DNA from: Basidiobolus meristosporus CBS 931.73
Lineage: Eukaryota > Basidiobolomycota > Basidiobolomycetes > Basidiobolales > Basidiobolaceae
NCBI GenBank assembly: GCA_002104905.1
Contig: MCFE01000321.1
Span: 31,519-95,518 of the forward strand
DNA: 64,000 bases
Reading direction: 5' to 3'
Shown here in pieces: positions 37,025-46,749 of this stretch. A model generated the notes under the pieces. That model was given only the letters and a program-made list of their open reading frames with translations, was not told the DNA's origin and ran no database searches. A program made the position numbers and the translations under genes. How positions within the stretch are numbered: the first letter of the stretch is position 1; every line of letters starts with the position of its first letter.

Positions 37025-39397
37025 ATGACCCCCTTGGAAATAAATCGTGACTTGTCTGAACTCAGCGTTCAACTAAACACTGTTCTTAATAATGACAAAC
37101 CAGCGAACGGGCCGCACCTGAAGCGGTGCATATCGAGACTCCTTGAGCTAGCCACCAAAGGATACAACCTATCTTCTTTACTGAAAGACATTATCATGGT
37201 AACCTCGCATACAACTATCCCTCCAACCTGAAATCAACCCTACTGACTCTCTTGGAAGGTTGCGGCCAAGTGTGAGTGGATTGACAGGAAACTAATGTAT
37301 TACATTCTCAGTCTGCAGGCCACCTTAAATCCGGAGATATTTTTGATGCTCGTCAATTCATTGAGAAAGGATTGTGCTAGTGAGATTGGGACTATCCGTG
37401 CGCAGGCACTCAAAATTCTGTGTACCTTCCCGAATACGCTAGACTCGCAGGAGTACAAAAGCTACCTGATAGAGGCCCTGAAGCCTGCCTTGTCGGATAC
37501 TAATGCCTATGTTCGAAAGACGGCGATGGCTCTTCTACCAACAATCAGGCGGAGATATGGCATCCTAGAGGGTATTTAGTTATTACGATGTGGTCCATGG
37601 ATTGGATTTAACTGGTATCGGGGATATATTAGAGTTCAATCCGATCCTCGTGAAGCTAGTAGATGACTCGAACGCAGAGGTTTCGGCGGGTGCGGTTGCC
37701 CAGTTGTATGGTGTGGTTGGGAGCGATCTCTCCATGAGCTCTCGGGATTTTTCCAAGCTGCTGAATAAGATTGACCAAGTCGATTCTTGGAGCCGATGCA
37801 AGTATCTTCCGCTGATGAACAACTATGCCGTCAGTACCGAAAACGAGCTTCAGAAAATCCTGGTGAGTGCTACAATTTGACTTCTTGCAAGAAGCACCGC
37901 CGGAGCTAAACATCCATTTTAGTCACGTCTGAAACACAACCTACAGCATTCCCACCAAGGGGTGGTCTTTGGGACGATGGAGTTTATAATAAAGCAAGCC
38001 AGTCGATTTCCCACCCTACTTCCCGATGTGTTAAGCTCACTCAAAAGTAAATGACCTTTAAATTCGCTTGGTCAGCGCGCGTCGCTAACATTCACTACAG
38101 GGCCATTATTAAATGCGGTGGCGCTGGGGGATCAAGAGCTGATGTACATATCCTTGGCTCACCTTCATACCATTCTAATGGCCAACCCGAATGTGGCTGC
38201 TACCTTACGATACCGGGATTTTTACTGCAGGTAGGCCACATTTTCCGCATCAACCATTCAATCCCTGTTGACATGAACACTTCAATCCTACAGAGATCAG
38301 GACATCTCGTTTTTAAAACAGCAAAAGATCCGGATGCTCGTTGACATGGTTACACAGGAGAATGGCTTGGAAGTTCTTGATGAGCTTTAGTATGGCGCCT
38401 CTAATGCTCATGCGTACATGCATCTTGTCTAAACCTACATTCTTTTAGCCTTTACGCAGTCAGTGGAAGCACGGCAGTTGCGCAATCATCCATACTAGCT
38501 ATATCTCAAATTACTGAGAAGTCCCCAGAGCTCTCCACCCCTTGTCTACGAAAACTACATGACATTTGCTCACGTCGAGATGCAATTATACCGTTCGTAT
38601 TCACATCTATCTCAAGTCAGGCCTACTGCAATTTCCCATCCAACATGGTCGATTATACTAAGCATGGACTCTACTTTAGTTTGTTTGAGAAACCTTCCCT
38701 CGCAAGAAGGCTCCAGCATATTTACGCGGTTCTTTGTTTTCCTGAATCACATCCGAGACTCCAACGATGCCATGATCGCCTTTCTTAGGATCCTTGGGAA
38801 GTATGCGGCCTACGCCCCTGAAACCCCGTACATCTTGGAGGAATTCATAAGAATAACCCAACCGGCAAGTGCTACGGATGTATATGTGGAATTGCTGCAC
38901 TGCACCTTGGCTGCTTTTTTCCAACGGCCTGGTGAATGCCGAGATCTCTTGGGCTTTTTAATGAAGAGGGGCACAGGTGTCGATGTGCCAACACCTGTAT
39001 TAGAAAGAACCCGAATATTGTATGCGCTGTTGAAGTCGGAGCGTTCTATGGTACGTGTCATTCCACCCGCTTCCCTACCTGGTTCCGACTAATCCAATTC
39101 AACTAAGGCCCAGCAAATGCTCGAGACTTACTATAATCTCCACTTCGACACATCTACTTCGATCGATACTTCGGTAGGTAGCCATGTCACTTGAGCCTTA
39201 GAGTATCAACTCAATCCTTTTTCCAGAAACCAGGGCTTCATGATTTCAATACTTTAAAGATCGCTCTGCCCTCTTGGGTTGACAACGAACCTTACGATAT
39301 ACCGGCAATGAACAAGGGCAAGGGCAAAGCAGTGTTGATTGATCTGACCAACGATATGACCAACAATGCACCAAGTCCCGTGACTTCGGTGGAATAG
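37025..39397 (+). CDS. Beta-adaptin-like trunk protein without ear domain (AP-4 beta-like)
   Basis: A vesicle-coat adaptor large-chain relative. Ten exons stay in frame for 613 residues: 37025-37198, 37259-37571, 37633-37862, 37923-38046, 38101-38230, 38294-38389, 38449-38615, 38680-39050, 39108-39173, 39227-39397. The HEAT-like solenoid shows the beta-adaptin pattern: VAAKCEWIDRKLMYYILS, NSLRKDCASEIGTIRAQALKIL, SDTNAYVRKTAMALL, NPILVKLVDDSNAEVSAGAVAQLY, RDQDISFLKQQKIRML and LGKYAAYAPETPYILEEF. It then ends with a short Lys-rich tail; there is no hinge or C-terminal appendage. Divergence from AP-1/2/3 beta and the lack of a clathrin box favour an AP-4 beta-like assignment, but this is not proven. 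37025 is the first ATG in frame with the conserved block; an upstream ATG at 36970 is in another frame. Confidence 0.75.
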
Positions 39398-39683
39398 TAG
39401 CTAGCAGTCAAACTACCAGCAGTACACCCCGTGACCGCGCATCCCCTCCGCTCGTACACCACATATCACTCCTCCATCATCCGTAATTAACCCATCAACC
39501 CATCAACCCAAATCCAAACCCTCATCACACTGAAAAAAAAACAAAAAAAAGATTGCCCACCTTCTTTAGGGATTGGAAAACAGACCCCGAATTGAAATAA
39601 TTAGATCGGATAATAAAAAGAGAGTTCATAAAAATTATACCTTCTCTTTCATACACGTTCAACGGGTACTCAGTGCATCCAAC

Positions 39684-40569
39684 ATGAAGGTGATTGTCAA
39701 TCCAACGAATATATGAAGCCATACATCAACCTCAGCCAGAACAACCTACTAACCAACCATTCCCTCCCCAGTTGAACATCGCCAACCCAGCCACTGGCTG
39801 CCAAAAGACCATCGAAATTGATGATGAGCGTAAGGTGTAAGTAGCGACACCCACCCCCATCCCCACCCGAAACCCTGGTACTGATTCGCATTTTTGTAGT
39901 CGTGCTTTCTACGACAAACGTATGTCCGCTGAAGTTCCTGGCGATTCCCTTGGTGACGAGTTCAAGGGATATGTCTTCCGTATCACCGGTGGTAACGACA
40001 AGCAAGGTTTCCCCATGAAGCAAGGTATCCTTCTTCCCCACCGTGTTCGTCTTCTCTTGTCCAAGGGTCACTCTTGCTACCGCCCCCGTCGTACCGGTGA
40101 GCGCAAGAGAAAGTCCGTTCGTGGTTGTATCGTCGGTTCCGATCTCTCTGTCCTCTCCTTGGTTATTGTTAAGCAAGGTGAGCAAGAGCTCCCCGGTTTG
40201 ACCGACACCACCGTTCCTAAGCGTTTGGGCCCCAAGAGAGCCAGCAAGCTTAGAAAGATGTTCAACCTTACCAAGGAAGATGATGTTCGCAAGTTCGTTA
40301 TTCGTCGTGAGGTCCAACCCAAGAACGCTGAGAAGAAGCCTTACACCAAGGCTCCTAAGATTCAACGTCTTGTCACCCCTCTCACTCTTCAACGCAAGAG
40401 ACACAGAATTGCTCTCAAGCGTAAGAACTCCCAAGCTTCCAAGGAGGCTGCCGCCGAATACGCCAAGCTTCTTGCTCAACGCGTTAAGGAACAACGCGAA
40501 AGAAAGGAAGAGATCAAGAAGAGAAGACTCAGCTCTCAACACGCCAGCGCTGCCAAGAGCCAAGCTTAG
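39684..40569 (+). CDS. RPS6: 40S ribosomal protein S6 (eS6)
   Basis: A small-subunit ribosomal protein and target of TOR-linked S6 kinases. Exon 1 is only six bases (ATG AAG, 39684-39689). An 82-nt intron leads to exon 2 at 39772 ([18 protein letters not shown]), ending at 39836. Exon 3 runs from 39900 to 40569 and contains [46 protein letters not shown] and [11 protein letters not shown], with a basic tail ending [20 protein letters not shown] is the usual phosphorylation cluster. Codon use is strongly biased (CGT, AAG, CTT, ACC), as expected for a highly expressed gene, unlike its neighbours. The tiny first exon in the second codon region is shared with yeast RPS6 genes as I recall them. 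Confidence 0.96.
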
Positions 40570-40871
40570 AATAGTTCTCTCACTATTTTTCTAAAATAAA
40601 TAACTTTCACGACGTAGCCCATCATCTGCTGTACATTTGTCCTTACAATAGAATACGAACCATGACATTGGAAGGGGTGCTGGTTATGTGTGATATGGGT
40701 TGGTGCGGACCAGCTGGCCTGGATCTCACATGGTTCGCACATCTCAGTGAGATGTAGTCGGTGCGAATCAATCATCCAAAATTCTGGAAATCCCTGTGAA
40801 TTTCTTTTTTTTTATTCACATTTTCACCTTATATACACTCACTCATCATCGGGCGGTGTTCCTTGCTAAGC
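40570..40871. other. Intergenic RPS6 to zinc-knuckle gene
   Basis: About 300 bases. It contains an AATAAA at 40595 just past the RPS6 stop, an imperfect inverted repeat around 'gatgtgcgaaccatgtgag' (40725-40745) against 'gaatacgaaccatgac', and an A/T run. No gene seen. Confidence 0.4.
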
Positions 40872-41783
40872 ATGACCAGAATCACGAAACTATACAGGAA
40901 GACACATGAAGAAGCCTCCGGCTTCAAGGTAACCCCTTTGCTACCCAAGTCAAAGCAGAAGCGTACTGGTGACGCGGGGGACTCCAACTCGGAGAAAAGG
41001 CCAAGGCTCACCAAGGAGCAAAGACGGGAGAAATTTAGCACCGGAGGTATGTGTGAAAGGCGATTTCGAAGAGAGACATCATTTCTGAGCTCGAAGCAAT
41101 TCTAGGGTCTGAACGTTCGGAGTCGAGACGTCTTCGCCGAATTCGCGAGCGTAATTCCAAGCTTGTACGACCTTTTCACCACAACGCTCTCGGCTCTCCA
41201 TAAGACTAAACCAAGGATTTTCCTTCTGTAGACTTGCTTTGTTTGTAGACAGACTGGGCACGCTGCTAAAGATTGCCCTAAAGCCGACGATACTGGTGTT
41301 GGAGTGTGCTATAACTGCGGCTCTACAGAGCATACCTCCAAGGAATGCCGCAAGCCCGTCAATGGTTAGAAAACGTGGCACATCGTATGCCTGAGCGTAA
41401 CTAACCGTCTCTTGGATATAGGGAATCCATTCGCCTATGCCACCTGCTTTATTTGCAACTCTCAAGGACATCTCGCGTCCAGATGCCCTCAGAATCAAAA
41501 GGGGCTATATCCCAATGGTGGTGGGTGCCGGTATTGTGGCTCGATCAACCACTTGGCCAAAGATTGCCGCCCTACCCGCAACTCAGGTAAGTCACAGCGC
41601 TCTTTCCAAAATCCATCCCTTGGCTAACAACCTATTCCAGAGAACATGACCACCATTGGAAAAATCGATCTGGAACAGGGAGGTGATGATGACGATGTAT
41701 TTGTCGCGCTGCATAAAATCCAGAAGGAAAAATCCCAGCAAAAGCCGGCGGCCAAACCCAAGAAAAAAGTTGTTACTTTCTAA
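40872..41783 (+). CDS. ZCCHC9: CCHC zinc-knuckle protein, ZCCHC9 family
   Basis: A putative RNA-binding nucleolar protein; ZCCHC9 homologues carry four zinc knuckles. Five exons (40872-41046, 41106-41164, 41232-41364, 41422-41586, 41641-41783) give 224 residues. A basic leader is followed by RRLRRIRERNSKL and then four knuckles: CFVCRQTGHAAKDC, CYNCGSTEHTSKEC, CFICNSQGHLASRC (followed by PQNQKGLYPNGGG) and CRYCGSINHLAKDC. The GLYPNGGGC spacer and the closing ENMTTIGK segment are specific to ZCCHC9. The tail is acidic then basic (KPAAKPKKKVVTF). The start is the first ATG in frame, at 40872. Confidence 0.9.
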
Positions 41784-41957
41784 GACCCAGAACTCCACCA
41801 TTTAGACTGTACAAATAATAAAGTTCTTTCCAAATGTTAATTGGGAGGCATTTGTTGCATATTTGTTTTAAAAGCACGTGCTTGTTCTTCAGTGTGCATA
41901 TATGCTTCAAGTTATAAGCGACGGAACTTGAGAATGCTGCTGATTGTATCTGACCAT

Positions 41958-42683
41958 ATGTCGCGTATCCGGGTACTGCTAGCGTTGCTACTTTTCAAGG
42001 GGGTGGCTGCCCATATGGCTATGGTCGAGCCTGCTCCACGAAGGTCAGAGTTTAACCCATATTTTCGGCAAAGTAACGATGTAGACTACGATATAACATC
42101 CCCGCTGGACAGCCAGGTAAACTTCCCCCTCACTCTTGCTGTCGCGCGCGCTTGCTAATTCCGTATCCACCAACAGAGACCATACCCTTGCCAAGGTGCT
42201 CCCAGCAGTCGACCAATAGCCACATACCAAGCAGGACGCACGATCCCGGTTCGAGTAGGAGGTGATGCTCCACACGATGGTGGCCACTGTCAATTTGCAT
42301 TATCGTATGACGGAGGCCGAACTTTCGTGGTCATCCAGACTGTCCTTGATACGTGCCTGTTGAATAGGAACCAGTTTTCAGTGCCACTACCTGTGGATAC
42401 ACCAAGCGGAACGAGGGTCATATTTGCATGGACATGGATCAACAAGACTGGTGATCGCCAATATTACATGAACTGCGCAGACATCAACATTAATGGGAAG
42501 AAGAGCGGAGGGAAAATCACTGGGCCAAGGCTATTGGTCGCAAATTACGGCAATTACCCAACAATCCCCGAATGGCCTGATCCGGAATGGCAAGGGCGCA
42601 AACACTTTCAGGCCAGACAAACAATCACCGTCCATGGTCCCGTCACTGAGAATGAAGGGGAGGATAGCGACGAGGATGACTAG
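41958..42683 (+). CDS. Secreted AA11-like lytic polysaccharide monooxygenase
   Basis: A probable copper enzyme that oxidatively cleaves chitin or related polysaccharides outside the cell. Two exons (41958-42116, 42177-42683) give 221 residues. The signal peptide MSRIRVLLALLLFKGVAA is followed at once by HMAM, placing a histidine at mature position 1 as the LPMO histidine brace demands. The second candidate copper ligand is the His in APHDGGHCQF, and YYMNCAD carries the axial Tyr, as in family AA11. FAWTWINKTGDRQYYM matches the conserved AA11 core. The C-terminus is a short Asp/Glu-rich tail instead of a carbohydrate-binding module or GPI signal. An ATG 24 bases upstream (41934) would lengthen the leader and is less likely. 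Confidence 0.82.
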
Positions 42684-42841
42684 TGGTCGGAGATCAATTG
42701 AATCATACTCGTTTTCATGAGATTCGCAAAATTCCCTTTACAATCTAAGTTTTGATCCCCTTCACGATTCCAAATATAATAAATTTTGGTTGATTTCAAT
42801 TCGTGTAGCAGTCAAATTTTGGTCGATTTGTTGCTTGAACA

Positions 42842-44734
42842 ATGGTACTTTGGTTGAACCACAGTCGGCTAGTAGTGTTGAAAAATGTCTCGCATATTCG
42901 GCCTTTCCAACCAACTACCTCCATCCGATGTCTCTCTCGGTCTACCAGCATTCTACAAAGCATCCCCTCGAAGATAACAGGCGCCGAAAATCTGGAGCGC
43001 TTTCTGTCGGAGAAAAACTGGGAAAAGTCCTGGAAGGAGTTCAGTAGACTCTCGGGAAGTGGACGAGAGATTCCGTTGAGTACTCGGCAATTTGCCCGAC
43101 TCCTTCAGCTGGCAACTAAGCAAAATTCAGCCGAAAGCGAGGCTTTTGGGGCAAAGGTGATCGAAACGATGAGAGAACGTAAGATCACCTGCAGTCATGG
43201 AGAAGAGTACAGTGCATTGATTTTGTACTACGGAAAATACGGACGCTTCAAGGAGTTAAAATTGGTGCTCAACGAGATGAAGGAAAAAAACCTCCCCAAG
43301 GACATACATGTCTATAACGCACTAATCGAAGCCTTTGGTCGCATTAGTTCCTCACAAACATACGGAGTGTACCGATTGCTGCAGCAGGAATCAGTCGCCC
43401 CCAATAGACACACTTTCGAGGCTCTTATCCAAGTTGCTGATACCCACAACGACACGATATTGCTTACGAAGGCCTACGACGAACAAAAAAAATACTTGAC
43501 AAACCCGGATGCTTCTTGGAATACCCTCCTGATGAATATTTGCTTGAAGAGAGCCGATCCGGAGCTGGGGCTGAAGCTCTTCAAAGATATGCGGCTGCAT
43601 TCATTCCCTCCTGAATCGCCAGTATTTCCCTCTTTCATAGAGATGCTTCTTGAGCAAGGGAAAGGGGTGGACATTCACCAGAGTTTGATCCAACAAGATA
43701 TGCCAACCAATCCTGCAATGTTAGATACAATGCTCGACGTGTTCTCAAAGCATGGCATGCATCCACAGGCTGTCGACATTCTGAACAGTATGCTTGCTAG
43801 CAATTCCACGCCATCGCCAGAAAGATGCAGCAAATTCCTCCAGGAATTGTGTAAAACCTCGGACGTGCAGCAGGTCACTCGTGTCCTCGAAGCAATGGAG
43901 AATAAGAACGTCGCGTTATCCAACGATACTTACCTACGAATATTCAAGAGATGCTTGGCAGATCCCACGAGTCTCGAGCGGAATAGTGAGATTTACCAGA
44001 AGATGGCACGCCAAGGAATCAAGGTAGAAGCACAAGATGTGGAGAGGATGATTAGCCAGTGTTCGAGGCTACCCACGACTGGCCAAACCATTGAGCTGTA
44101 CGGGGCAATTGCTGCACAGAAAATCCCCCTAAGCCCTGAGGCTCAGCAAACGATTGCTGCGGTACTTTCGAGCAGTGGTAGGTCGACTGCGGAATATAGA
44201 ACTTTGATCATCAACAGTTCGAAAAAGAGAGAGTTCAAGCAGGCGATCGAGCTGTTCGAAGAGATGGTATCCAAGAATGTCCAACCAGACCAATATATTT
44301 ACACCATGGCTATGAACTGCTACAGCCATTGCGGCAACGGAGAGAAAGTGCTTGAGCTGTGGAAGATCGTCCGAGGCCTGGCCCTTCCCCAGAAAGCCAA
44401 AAACATATCGGTCTCCATATTGCTGGACTCATGTGGGTTGAACTCGAGTTTCGATACGCTCCAGAGGACCTGGGAGGCCCTCAGGGCTTCGAAGTTCCCG
44501 TTGGATGAAAACAACTTCACGTCGTATATTGAGGCTTTGTGCAAGCATGGCAAGTACGCCGAGGCAAGGAGAGTGTTCCAAGAAGAGATTGAGGAAGCAG
44601 GCCTACAATTAAGCTACAAGACATGTGAAACAGTGATTACCCAATTCAAGATGAGCAAGCATCGCCACGAATTCCACAAACTTTTCAACTATATCCAAGC
44701 CAAGCACCCAGAATACTTCGCACTGAAATTGTGA
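42842..44734 (+). CDS. Pentatricopeptide repeat (PPR) protein, probably mitochondrial
   Basis: A single intronless frame of 630 residues. The N-terminus is basic and Ser-rich with no acidic residues in the first ~45 positions (RLVVLKNVSHIRPFQ, SIRCLSRSTSIL), as in a mitochondrial presequence. From about residue 115 there are at least ten helix-pair repeats with PPR character: YSALILYYGKYGRFKELK, VYNALIEAFGRISSSQ, SWNTLLMNICLKRADPE, EYRTLIINSSKKREFKQAIELFEEM, QYIYTMAMNCYSHCGNGEK and NFTSYIEALCKHGKYAEARRVF. PPR proteins bind organellar RNA and act in its processing or translation; the particular target cannot be read from sequence. Confidence 0.85.
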   Translation: MVLWLNHSRLVVLKNVSHIRPFQPTTSIRCLSRSTSILQSIPSKITGAENLERFLSEKNWEKSWKEFSRLSGSGREIPLSTRQFARLLQLATKQNSAESEAFGAKVIETMRERKITCSHGEEYSALILYYGKYGRFKELKLVLNEMKEKNLPKDIHVYNALIEAFGRISSSQTYGVYRLLQQESVAPNRHTFEALIQVADTHNDTILLTKAYDEQKKYLTNPDASWNTLLMNICLKRADPELGLKLFKDMRLHSFPPESPVFPSFIEMLLEQGKGVDIHQSLIQQDMPTNPAMLDTMLDVFSKHGMHPQAVDILNSMLASNSTPSPERCSKFLQELCKTSDVQQVTRVLEAMENKNVALSNDTYLRIFKRCLADPTSLERNSEIYQKMARQGIKVEAQDVERMISQCSRLPTTGQTIELYGAIAAQKIPLSPEAQQTIAAVLSSSGRSTAEYRTLIINSSKKREFKQAIELFEEMVSKNVQPDQYIYTMAMNCYSHCGNGEKVLELWKIVRGLALPQKAKNISVSILLDSCGLNSSFDTLQRTWEALRASKFPLDENNFTSYIEALCKHGKYAEARRVFQEEIEEAGLQLSYKTCETVITQFKMSKHRHEFHKLFNYIQAKHPEYFALKL

Positions 44735-44842
44735 TTAAAGAGGCCCGTTTCTAGATTTATTCTCTGGTTTATTGATGCGGTTTAGTTGTTAGCAGATTAT
44801 TGCTCGGTTCACGGCAAAATGTACAGTTTAGTGTTTCGAAGG

Positions 44843-45286
44843 TTAGAACAGACGGGTGAACTTGGAGCTTTGCCTCTTTCGTGAGCGAAGGAAGCGTGGA
44901 AAGCTATGTCGCATCATGATCTCAGTTACTTCTACGATGGCCTCGTCGAAAATCGTTCGGTCTATCTGCTCGTCTAGAATTCGAAGGGTGATCTGCTTGA
45001 CCACCGAATCGCCGACGTTGACTTGCAGTGCAGCGCCCGGCACAATGAAAGTCTCGTATATCGCTAGCACTTCTTCCCTGAGATGGCGTATGGTGAGCAG
45101 CTTTGCTCTCTGACAGCGCTCGAAAAACAACGGATTCTCAACACTGAACTCTTGTACCGCGAAGTCCTTGAACAGCTCGAAAAGCATAGGGTCTTCTACC
45201 ACGTCGTAGAAGCCCAACTGACCTTTATCTAAGCTCCGTTGGTTACGAGTGTTCCTATAAACTCTGATTAGGGGTAAGTTTATCAT
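44843..45286 (-). CDS. Small single-domain RGS protein
   Basis: A one-exon frame of 147 residues that is almost entirely an RGS domain: GFYDVVEDPMLFELFKDFAVQEFSVENPLFFERCQ at about 25-60 (seen in pieces: DPMLFELFKDF, EFSVENPLFFE), then VGDSVVKQITLRILDEQ and IFDEAIVEVTEIMMRHSFPRFLRS. RGS domains speed up GTP hydrolysis by G-alpha subunits. There is no DEP, PX or membrane segment, so it is smaller than Sst2-type or Rgs1-type fungal regulators. It converges on the PPR gene (about 110 bases between stops). The start at 45286 is the first ATG. Confidence 0.85.
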   Translation of the reverse strand: MINLPLIRVYRNTRNQRSLDKGQLGFYDVVEDPMLFELFKDFAVQEFSVENPLFFERCQRAKLLTIRHLREEVLAIYETFIVPGAALQVNVGDSVVKQITLRILDEQIDRTIFDEAIVEVTEIMMRHSFPRFLRSRKRQSSKFTRLF

Positions 45287-45956
45287 GAAGGGCCATCAAA
45301 GACTACAAAAGTGGAAGATGTGATTTAAATGGAACCGACGCAAAATGCTCCTCATAAATAAGTGCCTGGCCTTGCACCAATAAGCAGATTATCGTCACGA
45401 TCGCCACCCTCAGCTGTACCGAGGCTGAGCTCAAGAAGCGTCCAAAAATTCAATGCATGCTTCAAAAGTCAACGGCAACCTCGCTTGATGGATGTATCCG
45501 GATGTGTAGGGACATCAGAGTGTATATGCGCATCTCCTTGATGTACGGCTCTGCAGCCCTGCCTTCACACAAATGGCTAGTCTTTGCTCTCACATAAATG
45601 GCCAGTCTTTGCCCTCACACAACTGGCTAGTCTTTGCCCTCACATAAATGGCTAGTCCTAGATGCTGGATCTGTCTATTCTCGCCACTAGCTAGCCTTAG
45701 ATGATGAATAGGAACTGCTATACCTATTTCCATCGTTTTGGCTAGCATATTGACCAACATGTAGGCGTATACTTATTTCCATTGATTTAACTTTATATTT
45801 AGCTTCAATAAAATCGTTCCCTATCAGGCGAATGGTCGATGGATTGTTCGATTGAACGGATGTTGAATGGATATGGTTTATCTCTAACTGTGCTACCCAT
45901 CATATATATCGGGCTTTTTGCCTTTGAATCCAGGTTTTTGTTTTCCTTCGCGTGTA
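45287..45956. other. Intergenic region with 25-nt tandem repeat
   Basis: Divergent promoter area of the RGS gene and the PY-motif membrane protein. Apart from the tandem repeat (listed separately) nothing is recognised. Confidence 0.5.
45566..45660. repeat. 25-nt tandem repeat, nearly four copies
   Basis: The unit CACAYAAATGGCTAGTCTTTG plus CYCT repeats with one or two changes per copy (starts at about 45566, 45591, 45616 and 45641). Further degenerate CTAGCC/GGCTAG words follow to about 45740. Confidence 0.75.
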
Positions 45957-46496
45957 ATGAGTGTAGACGAGCCCTCCGCCACTAATCACCAGAGCAGAAT
46001 TGAATGCTTGCGGAAGCGAAGAGAGACCCTCATCGCAAGATTTCGGATATTGATTCGGATTTCCCTGATGTTTGTCATATTAACGCTGGTGTTCGGTGTA
46101 CGCACTCTGCATCTACCGTGGTGGTTGATTCTTGTCCCTGTAGGGCTCATGGTAGTCAACTTCGGGCTCATCATTGTAAGTTGCATTTCCGAGTTTACGA
46201 GTGGCGGCCGTTACTTAACTTTCACTTCTTAGGCTGTGCGAGGCCAGATTCGCTCTGTCAACGCGGAGGAGGTATTTTTGATACAATCCTTACCGAGAAT
46301 CGAAGTGGCTCGCCCCAGGCAACCTATTGCTACCACGCTACAATCACCTCCTCCGACTTACGCAGCAGCAGCTGCAGAGCCGCCTGCTTATATAAACCCT
46401 CTAAAATCCCCCAGCTATGTATCACTAGTGCCTACACACACCGAGTTAGAGGCTCCGTCTAATCCTCATGATTCTGTCAGTATAGAGATGCCATAG
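45957..46496 (+). CDS. Small two-TM membrane protein with PY motifs
   Basis: Two exons (45957-46175, 46233-46496) give 160 residues. A basic N-terminal segment is followed by two hydrophobic stretches (LIRISLMFVILTLVFGV and WWLILVPVGLMVVNFGLII), then a Pro/Ala/Ser-rich tail with two PPxY-type motifs: PPPTY at about residue 120 and PPAY ten residues on. PPxY motifs bind WW domains of Rsp5/Nedd4 ubiquitin ligases, and small membrane PY proteins of this shape serve as Rsp5 adaptors (for example Bsd2 or Ear1 types). No family is recognised by full-length similarity; the adaptor role is inference. Confidence 0.65.
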
Positions 46497-46749
46497 GCGC
46501 TCCATTAGACGAGCGAGCTTCACCCATAGTTTATATATGTACATAAAGAGTAGTCATTTCCCACCTTCATTTCCCACCTCACCAAACTATTTCCCGATGA
46601 TTGTATCATGTCGGGAAACATGCAAAATATCGATGTCTGTGTGATACGGTTTAACTCCAATTAAAGGAGTAAAAAAGGGATATCGAGGGCTTAGCACCTA
46701 CCACTCAAACAGCCCAGTTGTCTCGACAGCATCGGCATATGCCAGAGAA

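Noticed and set aside
38559-38700. Frameshift in the adaptin-like gene
   Set aside because: A 64-nt GT-AG intron at 38616-38679 joins the two frames, giving a 613-codon model in frame throughout.
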